Shown: positions 44,729 through 52,607 of the stretch, in pieces
Layout: every line of letters begins with the position of its first letter
Numbering within the stretch: the stretch's first letter is position 1
Assembly (NCBI GenBank): GCA_020440645.1
Contig: JAGRNR010000007.1
Location: 1 to 64,000, forward strand
DNA: 64,000 bases
Source: JAHEFU01 sp020440645
GTDB taxonomy: Bacteria > 4484-113 > JAFGCY01
Direction of reading: 5' to 3'
Notes under the pieces: model-generated
What the model was told of the DNA's origin: nothing
What the model saw: only the letters and a program-made list of their open reading frames with translations
Database searches by the model: none
Position numbers and translations under genes: made by a program

Positions 44729-45148
44729 ATGAAGGCATTATCCACCGCACTGCTCTGTTGCTCCCTGGCGCTTGCGCCGGTCTTCGCTTCCGCCAATGAT
44801 GACAGCTGCGAATGCATCGCTGACCAGGTCAAGGCGACTACCAGGATGTGTGACCAGCTTGAAGCAATCCTTGCGGATTACTGCCCCGAGCCGCGCACTG
44901 CGGTTTATGGTGCGATCGGTTATGAGATGCGCTATACCGACAACGGTGTTGAGGGTGATTTCGACCAGCGCCTGCGCTTCGCGATCAACTACTTCAACCA
45001 GCTGAGCGACAACCTGTCCCTGCATGTCGGAATCTCAGACCGCTTCAATGGCCTGCCGAATGGTGATCCCTTCGGCTTCGAGCAGAACATCAGTGACATC
45101 AAGCGCGACATGCAACTTGATACGGCATACGCCCGTTACAGCCGCTGA
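44729..45148 (+). CDS. Short secreted porin-like protein, possibly a truncated porin
   Basis: Exported protein of 139 aa. The signal peptide (ALSTALLCCSLALAPVFASA) is followed by a Cys-containing helix (DSCECIADQVKATTRMCDQLEAIL), then strands resembling the start of a porin barrel (VYGAIGYEMRYTDNG, FDQRLRFAINYFNQLSDNLSLHVG). It ends at LDTAYARYSR, just where the SLH-porins read LDRAYVKYSPGW and continue for 300 residues. It may be a porin cut short by a stop or deletion, with a terminator right after. An ATG at 44723 is an alternative start. Confidence 0.6.
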   Translation: MKALSTALLCCSLALAPVFASANDDSCECIADQVKATTRMCDQLEAILADYCPEPRTAVYGAIGYEMRYTDNGVEGDFDQRLRFAINYFNQLSDNLSLHVGISDRFNGLPNGDPFGFEQNISDIKRDMQLDTAYARYSR

Positions 45149-45176
45149 GGCTGAATCTAAACAACCAAGGAAATCC

Positions 45177-45198
45177 AATGCCCGCGCAAGCGGGCATT
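45177..45198. terminator. Hairpin between convergent genes
   Basis: Stem AATGCCCGC / GCGGGCATT with loop GCAA, between the truncated porin-like gene (plus) and the end of the M42 peptidase gene (minus). Only short T-rich tails, so it may serve both directions weakly. Confidence 0.6.
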
Positions 45199-45201
45199 TC
45201 G

Positions 45202-46290
45202 CTATTTGAGGCGGCCGCCCTTGTGTACGGTGAAGGTCTCACCGGCCTTGATTGACTTAACGAACTCCGTCATCAGGGTAGGGATCGCATCCAGGTCGTT
45301 TAAGTCAATCGTCTCACTCGGGCTGTGCATGTAGCGGTTAGGTGTGCTCAGGATGCCACAGGGGATGCCCTTGCGGCTGATGTAGATAGAGCCAGCGTTG
45401 GTACCACTGCGCACCGGGATCGGGATCCGCTGCAGCTTGATCTTCTTCTGCGCCGCCACCTCATCCAGCCTGTCCACCACCGCCGGGTGCGCGGCGGAAC
45501 CTATGCGCTGGCAGGGACCGCCACCGAGGCGGATGTCGTTGCGCATGTGCTTGGATGTATCCGGGAAGTCCGTGCTGTTGCCGACGTCCACTACGAGGCA
45601 TACATCCGGGTCCCAGCGGTAGGCCGCCATCGCGGCACCATGCAGGCCGATCTCCTCCTGCACGTTTGAGCAGGCGATCACCTTGTGCTTCACCCCGGCG
45701 GCCTTGCAGCGGCGCAGGGCCTCCGCGCTGCTCCAGATGCCGATACGGTTGTCACAGGCCCGGGCGCATAGCGTGTCCCCCAGCAGTCGCACGGGGCCAT
45801 GGTCAATCGTGACGGTCACTCCGGGCCTTACCCAGCGGCCGGCATCGGCCTTGTCCTTCGCACCGATGTCGACGTAAATCTCATTCATCTGGATGGTGCG
45901 TGCAGCAAGATCACCGGTCTGCATGTGCGGGGCGATCGTGCCGACCACACCCTTGATGTCTCCGTCCGGGGCATGCACCAGCACCCGCATGCCGGGCAGC
46001 ACCTTGGCGTCGATGCCGCCAATGGCACTGACCCAGAGGTAGCCCTCCTCGTCGATATAGGTGACCATCATGCCGACTTCGTCGCTGTGGCCATCGAACA
46101 TCACGCTCTGCTTCGCCTTGGGGTTGAGCACGGCAAAGGCATTGCCGTAGGCATCGGTCATCACTTCATCCGCGAAGGGCGTGACGTAGTCCAGCCAGAC
46201 CCGGGTGGCGGCTGCCTCATGCCCCGAGGGACTGTGGCATTCAAGCAGTGACAACAGGAAATCGTAGGGCTTCTTCTGCACGCCCATCAT
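45202..46290 (-). CDS. M42-family aminopeptidase
   Basis: Dinuclear-metal aminopeptidase of family M42 (glutamyl aminopeptidase/FrvX group), cytoplasmic, about 360 aa. Metal ligands and catalytic residues are visible in MFDGHSDEVGM, RACDNRIG, NVQEEIGLHGA, VVDVGN and RYMHSPSE. These enzymes usually form tetrahedral dodecamers trimming peptides. The start is MMGVQKKP at 46290, or more likely the GTG at 46281: TATAAT (46294-46289) lies seven bases before that GTG and would give a leaderless mRNA. Confidence 0.9.
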   Translation of the reverse strand: MMGVQKKPYDFLLSLLECHSPSGHEAAATRVWLDYVTPFADEVMTDAYGNAFAVLNPKAKQSVMFDGHSDEVGMMVTYIDEEGYLWVSAIGGIDAKVLPGMRVLVHAPDGDIKGVVGTIAPHMQTGDLAARTIQMNEIYVDIGAKDKADAGRWVRPGVTVTIDHGPVRLLGDTLCARACDNRIGIWSSAEALRRCKAAGVKHKVIACSNVQEEIGLHGAAMAAYRWDPDVCLVVDVGNSTDFPDTSKHMRNDIRLGGGPCQRIGSAAHPAVVDRLDEVAAQKKIKLQRIPIPVRSGTNAGSIYISRKGIPCGILSTPNRYMHSPSETIDLNDLDAIPTLMTEFVKSIKAGETFTVHKGGRLK

Positions 46291-46386
46291 TATACAGCGG
46301 CAGTGGATTCAGGATAGGCCAGCATGGGGACATCGTGTGGATACGTGGATGGAGCACCCCGCTGTGTTAGAATCTGACAGGGTAAT

Positions 46387-46456
46387 CCGTGGACAAATTG
46401 TTGATCATCTCCACGGGTGCGGAAGAACTGTGGATAGCAATCAAAGATGATCAACA
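46387..46456 (+). promoter_or_regulatory. Inverted repeats in the deacetylase leader
   Basis: A perfect 12-base inverted repeat, TGTTGATCATCT (46399-46410) and AGATGATCAACA (46445-46456), ends a few bases before the ribosome site of the gene at 46467. A second pair, CCGTGGA (46387-46393) and TCCACGG (46410-46416), encloses the first arm, so two alternative hairpins are possible. A TGTGGATAG near 46429 resembles a DnaA box by chance or design. Confidence 0.4.
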
Positions 46457-46466
46457 GAGGGTTAGG

Positions 46467-48425
46467 ATGAAGTGCCTGATTCAGCGGCTTTCCCTGCTGA
46501 TGCTGCTCTGCGCAGCTGCAAGCCTGCTCAGCTCCGCCACACGCAGCCTCAACCAGGGCTACCTCGTGCCGAGCGGCAATACCCGGATCGACCAGCAGGT
46601 GCTGAAGGGCGAGCACAAGTTCTGTGCCCTGACCTTCGATGACGGCCCCGATGTCCGCTACACGATGAAGGTGCATGACATCCTGCGGGAGGAGGGCATC
46701 CGCGCGACCTTCTTCGTCGTTGGCAGGAATGTCGACCGCTATCCGGAGCAGGTGGTGGCACTGGCGGAGTACGGGCATGAAATTGGCAACCACAGCTACA
46801 CGCACCGCGACCTGCTGACGCTGAGCAAGGCGCAGATCAAGAAGGAAATTGACGACACCAGCAGCATCCTCGAGAAGCTCGGCATTACGCCGCACTGGTT
46901 CCGGCCGCCCTATGGCAGCTTCAACCGCACGGTGGTGGACCAGATTGCCGATGCCGGGCTGGACACCATGCTGTGGAGCGTGGACCCCAATGACTGGCAG
47001 CGTCCGGGCTCTGACGTGATCCGCAAGCGGGTTGTCGGCAACGCCGGACCGGGGGCGGTGATCCTGATGCACAGCACAGTCAGCCAGACCGTCGAGGCCC
47101 TGCCGGGCATCATCAAGGACCTGCGGGCCGAGGGATACACCTTCGTTACGGCCAGTGAATGGCAGCAGCTGGTCAGTGGCGGGGCCACGCTGGAGACGCT
47201 CAACCCTGTGAATGACTACAGCATGCCACTCAACCTGATGGATGCACCCGTGGCAGGCATGGATATGCCGAGCGGAACCATCAGTGGCGGGATCCCGGCT
47301 GATGCCGATGTCTGGCAGCGCGTGCCGGCAGGTACACGCGGAAACGCAGCGCGGGTGCTGAAGGTCTATGCCAACTTTGTCGATGACAACGACCTGCGCC
47401 GCGTGCTTTCCGATGGCAAGTCGCGCAACATGATCGCCAGCGAGTCCGTGGTCGGCAACGGCCTGCTCAGGGTGCTGGACGGCCTGCCGCCGCAGCAGAT
47501 AGTCGCCGTGGTGGAGGAGCCGGGCGACCGGCGTGATGCCCGCGACAGTGTGGAAGTGCAGATCATCGATACGCCGGTGATTGAGAACGGCGAACTGATT
47601 GCGGAAGCTGCCCGCCAGGCCAAGGATCTCGAACAGCTGGAAAGTGCAGCCGCTGCAACGGATGACGCGATGGCAGCGGACGGACGCAAGCCCGCAATGC
47701 AGCTGCCTCAGCAGGCAGCCGCCCCCGATGGGCCAGTCGCCCTGGGCAGCAGCGCGGAACTGAGCATCAACCTCGCCAGCCGTGAATATGCAGCCAGCGT
47801 GCCTGCTGTTGACGACGGCCGGATCGCCTTCGTCAGCTATGCCGGCTCGCCGGACATCTCGGAGTGGAACCGGCTGGCAAGCTACATGCAGCTATGTGGC
47901 CTGCAAGGCTTTGGCTATGCCAGCGGCTTCAATGTCGGCAAGGCCCCGCTGGACTTCCCCTTCAGCGCTGCCGCCAGCCGGGACGGCCGGGAGCGGATGG
48001 AACTCGGGCTGTTCAACCCGGCGCGCTACCTGGCAGAGCTTGGCAATGGCCAGTCCTACTACATACCTGTGCGCAGCTCGGACCTGGCAGCGATGGAGCA
48101 GGCCAGCCTGTTCGATGGAAATGCCAACGGCTACCGCGAGTTCATGCTGATCCGCCAGTTCAGCGCAGGCATGTCCAGCTCAGCGGCCCCAGCCGGATTG
48201 CAGCTCGGCGATGACATGCAGGCAGTACTGTTCACGTCAGGCGATCGCAATGTGCTGATGGTGGCCAGCCAGCGTCCGGGCATCAGCCTCAGCCTGCCTC
48301 AGCAGTTCCAGGGCTGGCAGCAGGTGCTGGTGGATCCCCAGGGCCGCCTGACCTCCAAGCAGGCCGGCGGCAGCGTGCAGGAGGACGGCAGGCTGCTGGT
48401 CCTCGTGCTTGACGGCGGTGAGTAG
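46467..48425 (+). CDS. Exported polysaccharide deacetylase with large unknown C-terminal region
   Basis: Carbohydrate esterase 4 (NodB-type) deacetylase of 652 aa, removing N- or O-acetyl groups from peptidoglycan or another polysaccharide. N-terminal signal or anchor (RLSLLMLLCAAASLLSSA). The five CE4 motifs are present: TFDDGPD, HEIGNHSYTH, RPPYGSF, DTMLWSVDPNDW and GAVILMHS. The domain ends near residue 245. The remaining 400 residues, with Ala/Gln/Glu-rich linkers and a possible second folded domain (FVSYAGSPDISEWNRLASYM), match nothing I know. Start at ATG 46467 after AGAGGG. Confidence 0.88.
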   Translation: MKCLIQRLSLLMLLCAAASLLSSATRSLNQGYLVPSGNTRIDQQVLKGEHKFCALTFDDGPDVRYTMKVHDILREEGIRATFFVVGRNVDRYPEQVVALAEYGHEIGNHSYTHRDLLTLSKAQIKKEIDDTSSILEKLGITPHWFRPPYGSFNRTVVDQIADAGLDTMLWSVDPNDWQRPGSDVIRKRVVGNAGPGAVILMHSTVSQTVEALPGIIKDLRAEGYTFVTASEWQQLVSGGATLETLNPVNDYSMPLNLMDAPVAGMDMPSGTISGGIPADADVWQRVPAGTRGNAARVLKVYANFVDDNDLRRVLSDGKSRNMIASESVVGNGLLRVLDGLPPQQIVAVVEEPGDRRDARDSVEVQIIDTPVIENGELIAEAARQAKDLEQLESAAAATDDAMAADGRKPAMQLPQQAAAPDGPVALGSSAELSINLASREYAASVPAVDDGRIAFVSYAGSPDISEWNRLASYMQLCGLQGFGYASGFNVGKAPLDFPFSAAASRDGRERMELGLFNPARYLAELGNGQSYYIPVRSSDLAAMEQASLFDGNANGYREFMLIRQFSAGMSSSAAPAGLQLGDDMQAVLFTSGDRNVLMVASQRPGISLSLPQQFQGWQQVLVDPQGRLTSKQAGGSVQEDGRLLVLVLDGGE

Positions 48426-49104
48426 GGAACTGCCCGCGCTGCATGTCCTGCCCGAGCGGGAGATCAGTGCCAACCTCGCGGCCGAAGCAGCCCTGCTGGA
48501 GCAGTGCGCGTATGAGCAACGGGCAGCTTGCCTGTTCTATGTCAATGACCCCTGCATCGTGCTTGGCCGCAGCAACCAGCCATCCGAGTGGGTGGACATT
48601 GCGCAGGCCGAGGCGGACGGGATACCGGTAGTGCGCCGCATCAGCGGCGGTGGCACGGTCTACCACGACAATGACAACCTGAACTTCTCCTTCATCGTGC
48701 CTCGCGCACAGCTCAATGAGCTTTGCGGACTGGTGGGGGAGGGGGCGCTCAGCACTTCAGCCTACATCGACTTCTTCCGCAGCCTGGTGATCGGGGCATT
48801 GTCAGTACACGGAGGCGAGTGGACTGCCACCGGCACTTCTGACATCAGCCTCAACGGCCGCAAGGTGAGCGGCAATGCCCAGCGCATCGCCCACCGCGCG
48901 GTGCTGCACCACGGCACCCTGATGCTGCACTGCCCGCTCACGGCAATCGAGCGCTACCTGCCGATCCCGCCGGACCGTCCCGGAGTCAGCCATGCCGACT
49001 TCATCACCGGACTGGCCGAGGAAGGCTATCCTGCGGATATGGAACAGCTCAGGGAATGGCTGTATGCAGCTTTTGTGGCACGCCTCAGCGCCGGCAGGGA
49101 TTAA
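48409..49104 (+). CDS. Lipoate-protein ligase A / octanoyltransferase family protein
   Basis: BPL/LplA-type acyl ligase or transferase of 231 aa, attaching lipoyl or octanoyl groups to carrier proteins. Family motifs are VRRISGGGTVYHDNDNLNFSF and the substrate lysine in LNGRKVSGNAQR. The second domain of full LplA is absent, so it could be a transferase (LipM/LipL-like) or need a partner. Start is TTG 48409 or GTG 48418; both overlap the deacetylase end. No lipoylated enzyme complex is nearby. Confidence 0.82.
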   Translation: MTAVSRELPALHVLPEREISANLAAEAALLEQCAYEQRAACLFYVNDPCIVLGRSNQPSEWVDIAQAEADGIPVVRRISGGGTVYHDNDNLNFSFIVPRAQLNELCGLVGEGALSTSAYIDFFRSLVIGALSVHGGEWTATGTSDISLNGRKVSGNAQRIAHRAVLHHGTLMLHCPLTAIERYLPIPPDRPGVSHADFITGLAEEGYPADMEQLREWLYAAFVARLSAGRD

Positions 49105-49140
49105 ACCGGCAGCCGCTCCCTGCCGATATAGCGGATACGC

Positions 49141-49404
49141 ATGGACTTCAAGCGCATAGACGGAGTGGCGCCGGCGGGCCGGGTGAAGGGCATCGGCAGT
49201 GAGCAGAGCAGGCGCAACCGGGACCAGCACCACCAGGATGAGGAGCAGCCGGAGGAGCAGGCCGAGCACCAGGAGCTGCATGACCTCGTGTCCCTGGCCT
49301 CACTGAATGCAGTTGAGGAACTGGTACAGACCAGGATCGTGCGCGTTGAGCAGAAGTCCGAAGAGGAAGCCGAGAAGCATCCGCACTTCGACCGGATGGT
49401 CTGA
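49141..49404 (+). CDS. Small hydrophilic protein, unknown
   Basis: 87-residue protein rich in Glu, Gln and His (HHQDEEQPEEQAEHQELHD), with a helical C-terminal half (LNAVEELVQTRIVRVEQKSEEEAEKH). Third codon positions are strongly GC-biased like neighbouring genes, which supports coding. No signal peptide, membrane segment or known family. It is 36 bases after the lipoate ligase-like gene and convergent with the secreted protein at 49406. Confidence 0.6.
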   Translation: MDFKRIDGVAPAGRVKGIGSEQSRRNRDQHHQDEEQPEEQAEHQELHDLVSLASLNAVEELVQTRIVRVEQKSEEEAEKHPHFDRMV

Positions 49405-49405
49405 G

Positions 49406-50512
49406 CTAGAGCTCCACGTACTCCCCGGTGATCGCATTCACCGCAAAGGGCATCGGCACATTCACATACTCATACTGCTGGAACGTTGTCGTGCCGCGCG
49501 TGTTGAGCTGGTCGCGCTTCTGGCTGTACCAGGCATCAAACAGCCAGCCCGGCTCGAGCTTGCCTGAATTGGTACGGCTCTGGTAGTAGCCAAGCTTGAT
49601 GTTCGTGATCGTCAGCAGCGGCGGGTGCTTGTCGTAGCTCTTGTAGATCGCCTCGCGGGCCAGCACCAGTGCCTGGTTGGCACTGTAGCAATCCTTGACG
49701 CCGCCGGAAGCCTTGATGCCGTTGTCCCAGAAGTACTCCATCCCGACCAGGTTGCGGTCGCCGTCCATCAGCACCTTGCAGTACACGTCCAGCACCGGCA
49801 CGCCTGATTCGACGATGGTGTTGCCACCTTTCACGTCAGGCACCTCGACGGGAGCGATGAACTCGGGATAGGCGTAGTAGGAGAACAGGCGCTCTCCCTT
49901 GTCCTGGATGCCGGCCAGCACGATGGACTGGAAACCGGAGGGCACCTGCAGGTCGCCGAACATCTGTGAGATCAGGCGCTCGACAGCCGTGCGGCCTTCC
50001 TTCTCATTGAAGGAGTTGTAGGTGTCAATGTCCGCGCTGTAGGTGCCCGTGATTTCCACGTCGGTCTTCACCACCGGCTGGTGCGGCACGTTGTTCTGGT
50101 AGACGAAGCCGCGGCTGTAGACATCGAGGAAGGCCGGCACGATTTCCATGTCCTCGTAGTTGTTGATCGTCTGGCTGCCGCTTTCCACAAGTCGCAGCAC
50201 CATGCCGGACTTGTAGCGCGTGCCATTGCCCCAGACCGGGTGCACGATCTGCTCCTTGTCCGTCACGTTGCCCTGGCCGCCGAAGAAGCGGTTGATCAGG
50301 TCCGTGGCGCCGTAGGTCTGGTTGCGGCTGATGTCTGCCAGTTTGGGCTTGATGTAGGGCACCGGCACATCGACCGTGAGGAAGCTGCTCTTGAAGAGCT
50401 CCTCCTGGGTACGGTCCAGGCTCGGCTTGGACTGGTCGAAGATCTCGGCGCTGGCGGGAACGCAGAGCAACACTGCGGCGATAAGGCCACTGATAGGTAT
50501 AAGGTACTTCAT
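49406..50512 (-). CDS. Secreted protein, unknown (PepSY-like C-terminus)
   Basis: Exported protein of 368 aa with signal peptide (IPISGLIAAVLLCVPASA). It has strand-rich segments and ends with EPGWLFDAWYSQ ... PFAVNAITGEYVEL, reminiscent of PepSY-type repeats in which a terminal NAITGE motif occurs. No enzyme motif. I choose ATG 50512 (MKYLIP) after AGGG; the longer frame starts at 50524. Monocistronic. Confidence 0.7.
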   Translation of the reverse strand: MKYLIPISGLIAAVLLCVPASAEIFDQSKPSLDRTQEELFKSSFLTVDVPVPYIKPKLADISRNQTYGATDLINRFFGGQGNVTDKEQIVHPVWGNGTRYKSGMVLRLVESGSQTINNYEDMEIVPAFLDVYSRGFVYQNNVPHQPVVKTDVEITGTYSADIDTYNSFNEKEGRTAVERLISQMFGDLQVPSGFQSIVLAGIQDKGERLFSYYAYPEFIAPVEVPDVKGGNTIVESGVPVLDVYCKVLMDGDRNLVGMEYFWDNGIKASGGVKDCYSANQALVLAREAIYKSYDKHPPLLTITNIKLGYYQSRTNSGKLEPGWLFDAWYSQKRDQLNTRGTTTFQQYEYVNVPMPFAVNAITGEYVEL

Positions 50513-50628
50513 ATCATCCCTCACTGTGAATTATACAGGACTGTGAAACGCCTGTTTTGTTCGGGGCAGGGCGGGGGGATTTGCATCTGCTGAAGCCTGG
50601 GCCGAGGATTGAGGTATAAACTTGAAGT

Positions 50629-50856
50629 ATGTCCATCCCCATCAAACTGACCGCAGTGATAAGCCGAGAGGAAGACATGTACGTGGCCCTGTGTCCGGAG
50701 CTGGATGTAGTCAGCCAGGGCAATACAGTTGCTGTGGCCAAGGCCAACCTGCAAGAAGCGGTTGAACTGTACCTTGAATGCGCCAGCGAAGAAGAGCTGA
50801 AGCAGCGTATTCCGTTTGACACAGAGATCAGTACCTTTGAAGTAAGCCCGCACTGA
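50629..50856 (+). CDS. hicB: HicB-like antitoxin
   Basis: 75-residue HicB-type antitoxin with a partial RNase H-like fold (TAVISREEDMYVALCPELDVVSQGNTVAVAKANLQEAVELYLE, given here only as family landmark regions around residues 8-50: VALCPELDVVSQG). No obvious DNA-binding tail; its end overlaps the HicA start by one base. Order antitoxin then toxin. TAAACT six bases before the ATG fits a leaderless start. Confidence 0.88.
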   Translation: MSIPIKLTAVISREEDMYVALCPELDVVSQGNTVAVAKANLQEAVELYLECASEEELKQRIPFDTEISTFEVSPH

Positions 50857-51077
50857 TGGGCCGTCTGGGCAGGTTCAGTGGAGCTGAAGTCTGCCGCATA
50901 CTTGCTGATCATGGATTCCGGGAAGTCCGCCGGAAAGGCAGCCATATTGTCATGCAACTGCAACAAGAGCATTCAAGCAGGACTGTTCCAGTACCAGACC
51001 ACAAGGAGCTCAAGACGGGAACTCTTTCAGGAATCATCCGTCTTAGTGGATTGCCAAGGCAGCTGTTTGAGGTCTGA
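50856..51077 (+). CDS. hicA: HicA-like mRNA interferase toxin
   Basis: 73-residue HicA toxin with a double-stranded RNA-binding-like fold. It would cleave mRNA when free of HicB. The catalytic histidine lies in RRKGSHIVM, and LKTGTLSGIIRLSGL is the typical end. All family residues look intact, so the system is probably functional. Overlaps hicB (TGATG). Confidence 0.9.
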   Translation: MGRLGRFSGAEVCRILADHGFREVRRKGSHIVMQLQQEHSSRTVPVPDHKELKTGTLSGIIRLSGLPRQLFEV

Positions 51078-51176
51078 TCAGGCAGAGGGGAGTACAGGCT
51101 AGTTGCAGACTGTACCTGCAAGGTCATCAGCTCTGGCTTTCGCGTCAGAAGAGTAATTCCGTAAAGCACAATCCAA

Positions 51177-52607
51177 CTAGCTGCTGATTGAATCCAGCTG
51201 GTCACTGAATTCGACTCGCAGGCACTCGGCAATCTGTACTTCATATGGATATGGATTTTCCTGATCACTCAAAATGTCCAACAGTCGAGCGATTGCCTGG
51301 GCGAATTCATAGGGGGACAGGATCCTGCTGCGGTCGTAGAAGCCAGCCGGGTACCCTTCCAGGGTTCCACTGTCAATGAAGAACTCTACCGCGTCGTAGG
51401 CCCAGTGCTCGGGGGGGACATCGGCGGATGCGCCGGTACGCATTGATCCCTGGATCTCGTTGTTCATGCCCAGGTTGGATATCTCCAGGCTGACGAAATG
51501 GTCTGTGTGCCCCATACTGACAATTTGGTCTTTGAATTCATTCATGCAGATGTGCAGAAGCATCTTTTGTGAGTCAGAGCCATTTTCAAAAATAGAATAT
51601 CCAAAGACTAGAGCTGCAGAAGCAAATTCATACCTTGTCAGCAATCGGTCTTCCCTGCTGAAGAAATCACCTGGTTGGACAACTTTCCATTCGACGTTCG
51701 GGTCGTTGACCAAGTAGTCGAATAGGGCGTAAGCCCAATGATCCCGTGGAACTTCGTCATAGGCAGAGTGCCGTTGCTGGACTTCAGGTGCTGTTGCTAA
51801 TTCAAACTGCTCAGGGTCTGGAAAAAATTCGAAGGAGATCGAAGTGTTCCTGTGATGGTTAATGCTGTTGTAAGCAAATCTCCATTGTCGTAAGTTATCC
51901 AGATTGACGGTTCTTGGAATCCATTCCTGGATCACGGGATTGCTTTGCGCTGGCACTACACCGTTGAAAACTTCCAGCTGGTCTTCAATCTCAGTATGAA
52001 CGATGTCCAGCAGTAATCTGTCAACCACTGGCTGGCCCTCAATGTCTGATTCAGTAATCATCTTTGAAATGTCCTGAGCTGTCATCGGCAGGAAGCTGTC
52101 TCTGAACTGGTTCGGAATATCAAGTCTGCCGACAAAGTTCAAGTAGTCAATGATCATGGCAACAATCTGAGTATTGGCCGAATCGCAATCTATCTTGACA
52201 CTTGGTTTCAATCTCAAATCAGAAACAACCAGTTCCTGAGGGTAACTCAGGTCATTGCCATCTGCATCCTGCCTGATTCCTCCCATCCCACAACCCCATT
52301 GGTCTGAGTACTCCAAACGCATGACCTCCATGAGCACAAAGTCACCGAGGGGATAGTTGCGATCAAGCCCGTCTATTGCAATAGCGGTGGGCAAGACAAA
52401 TTCATACCGGGTCTGGGGCTGGCCTGCCTCACTGAAGCGGATTGCCTCAGCCTGTTCCGGGTGCACTAGCAGTCTGTCCTGCCAGTATTCCAGAACCTTG
52501 TAGCTCCAATGATCCAGCGGAACCTCGTCATAGGCGCTGCCAGCGATGGCAGGCTTGCAGCACATAAGCAAGAAGAGCAGTGTCGCGATTGGATTTGCGA
52601 AATTCAT
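51177..52607 (-). CDS. SLH-repeat secreted protein 2 (no barrel)
   Basis: Exported protein of 476 aa. After the signal peptide (LLFLLMCCKPAIA) there are three SLH-like units: YDEVPLDHWSYKVLEYW near residue 25, YDEVPRDHWAYALFDYL near 285, and DVPPEHWAYDAVEFFIDSG near 400. Each is followed by a helix like that after the porin SLH domain (CLRVEFSDQLDSIS). Between units 1 and 2 are about 180 residues of unknown fold. It lacks any beta-barrel. Its start overlaps the end of the next SLH gene by four bases. Codon use is less biased than in the porins. Confidence 0.8.
   Translation of the reverse strand: MNFANPIATLLFLLMCCKPAIAGSAYDEVPLDHWSYKVLEYWQDRLLVHPEQAEAIRFSEAGQPQTRYEFVLPTAIAIDGLDRNYPLGDFVLMEVMRLEYSDQWGCGMGGIRQDADGNDLSYPQELVVSDLRLKPSVKIDCDSANTQIVAMIIDYLNFVGRLDIPNQFRDSFLPMTAQDISKMITESDIEGQPVVDRLLLDIVHTEIEDQLEVFNGVVPAQSNPVIQEWIPRTVNLDNLRQWRFAYNSINHHRNTSISFEFFPDPEQFELATAPEVQQRHSAYDEVPRDHWAYALFDYLVNDPNVEWKVVQPGDFFSREDRLLTRYEFASAALVFGYSIFENGSDSQKMLLHICMNEFKDQIVSMGHTDHFVSLEISNLGMNNEIQGSMRTGASADVPPEHWAYDAVEFFIDSGTLEGYPAGFYDRSRILSPYEFAQAIARLLDILSDQENPYPYEVQIAECLRVEFSDQLDSISS

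Noticed and set aside
46424..46436. DnaA-box-like TGTGGATAG as a sign of a replication origin
   Set aside because: A single imperfect box with no AT-rich unwinding region and no dnaA, dnaN or gyrB gene nearby.
50629..51077. HicBA as part of a larger defence island
   Set aside because: No restriction, nuclease or other defence genes are adjacent; the pair stands alone among surface-protein genes.
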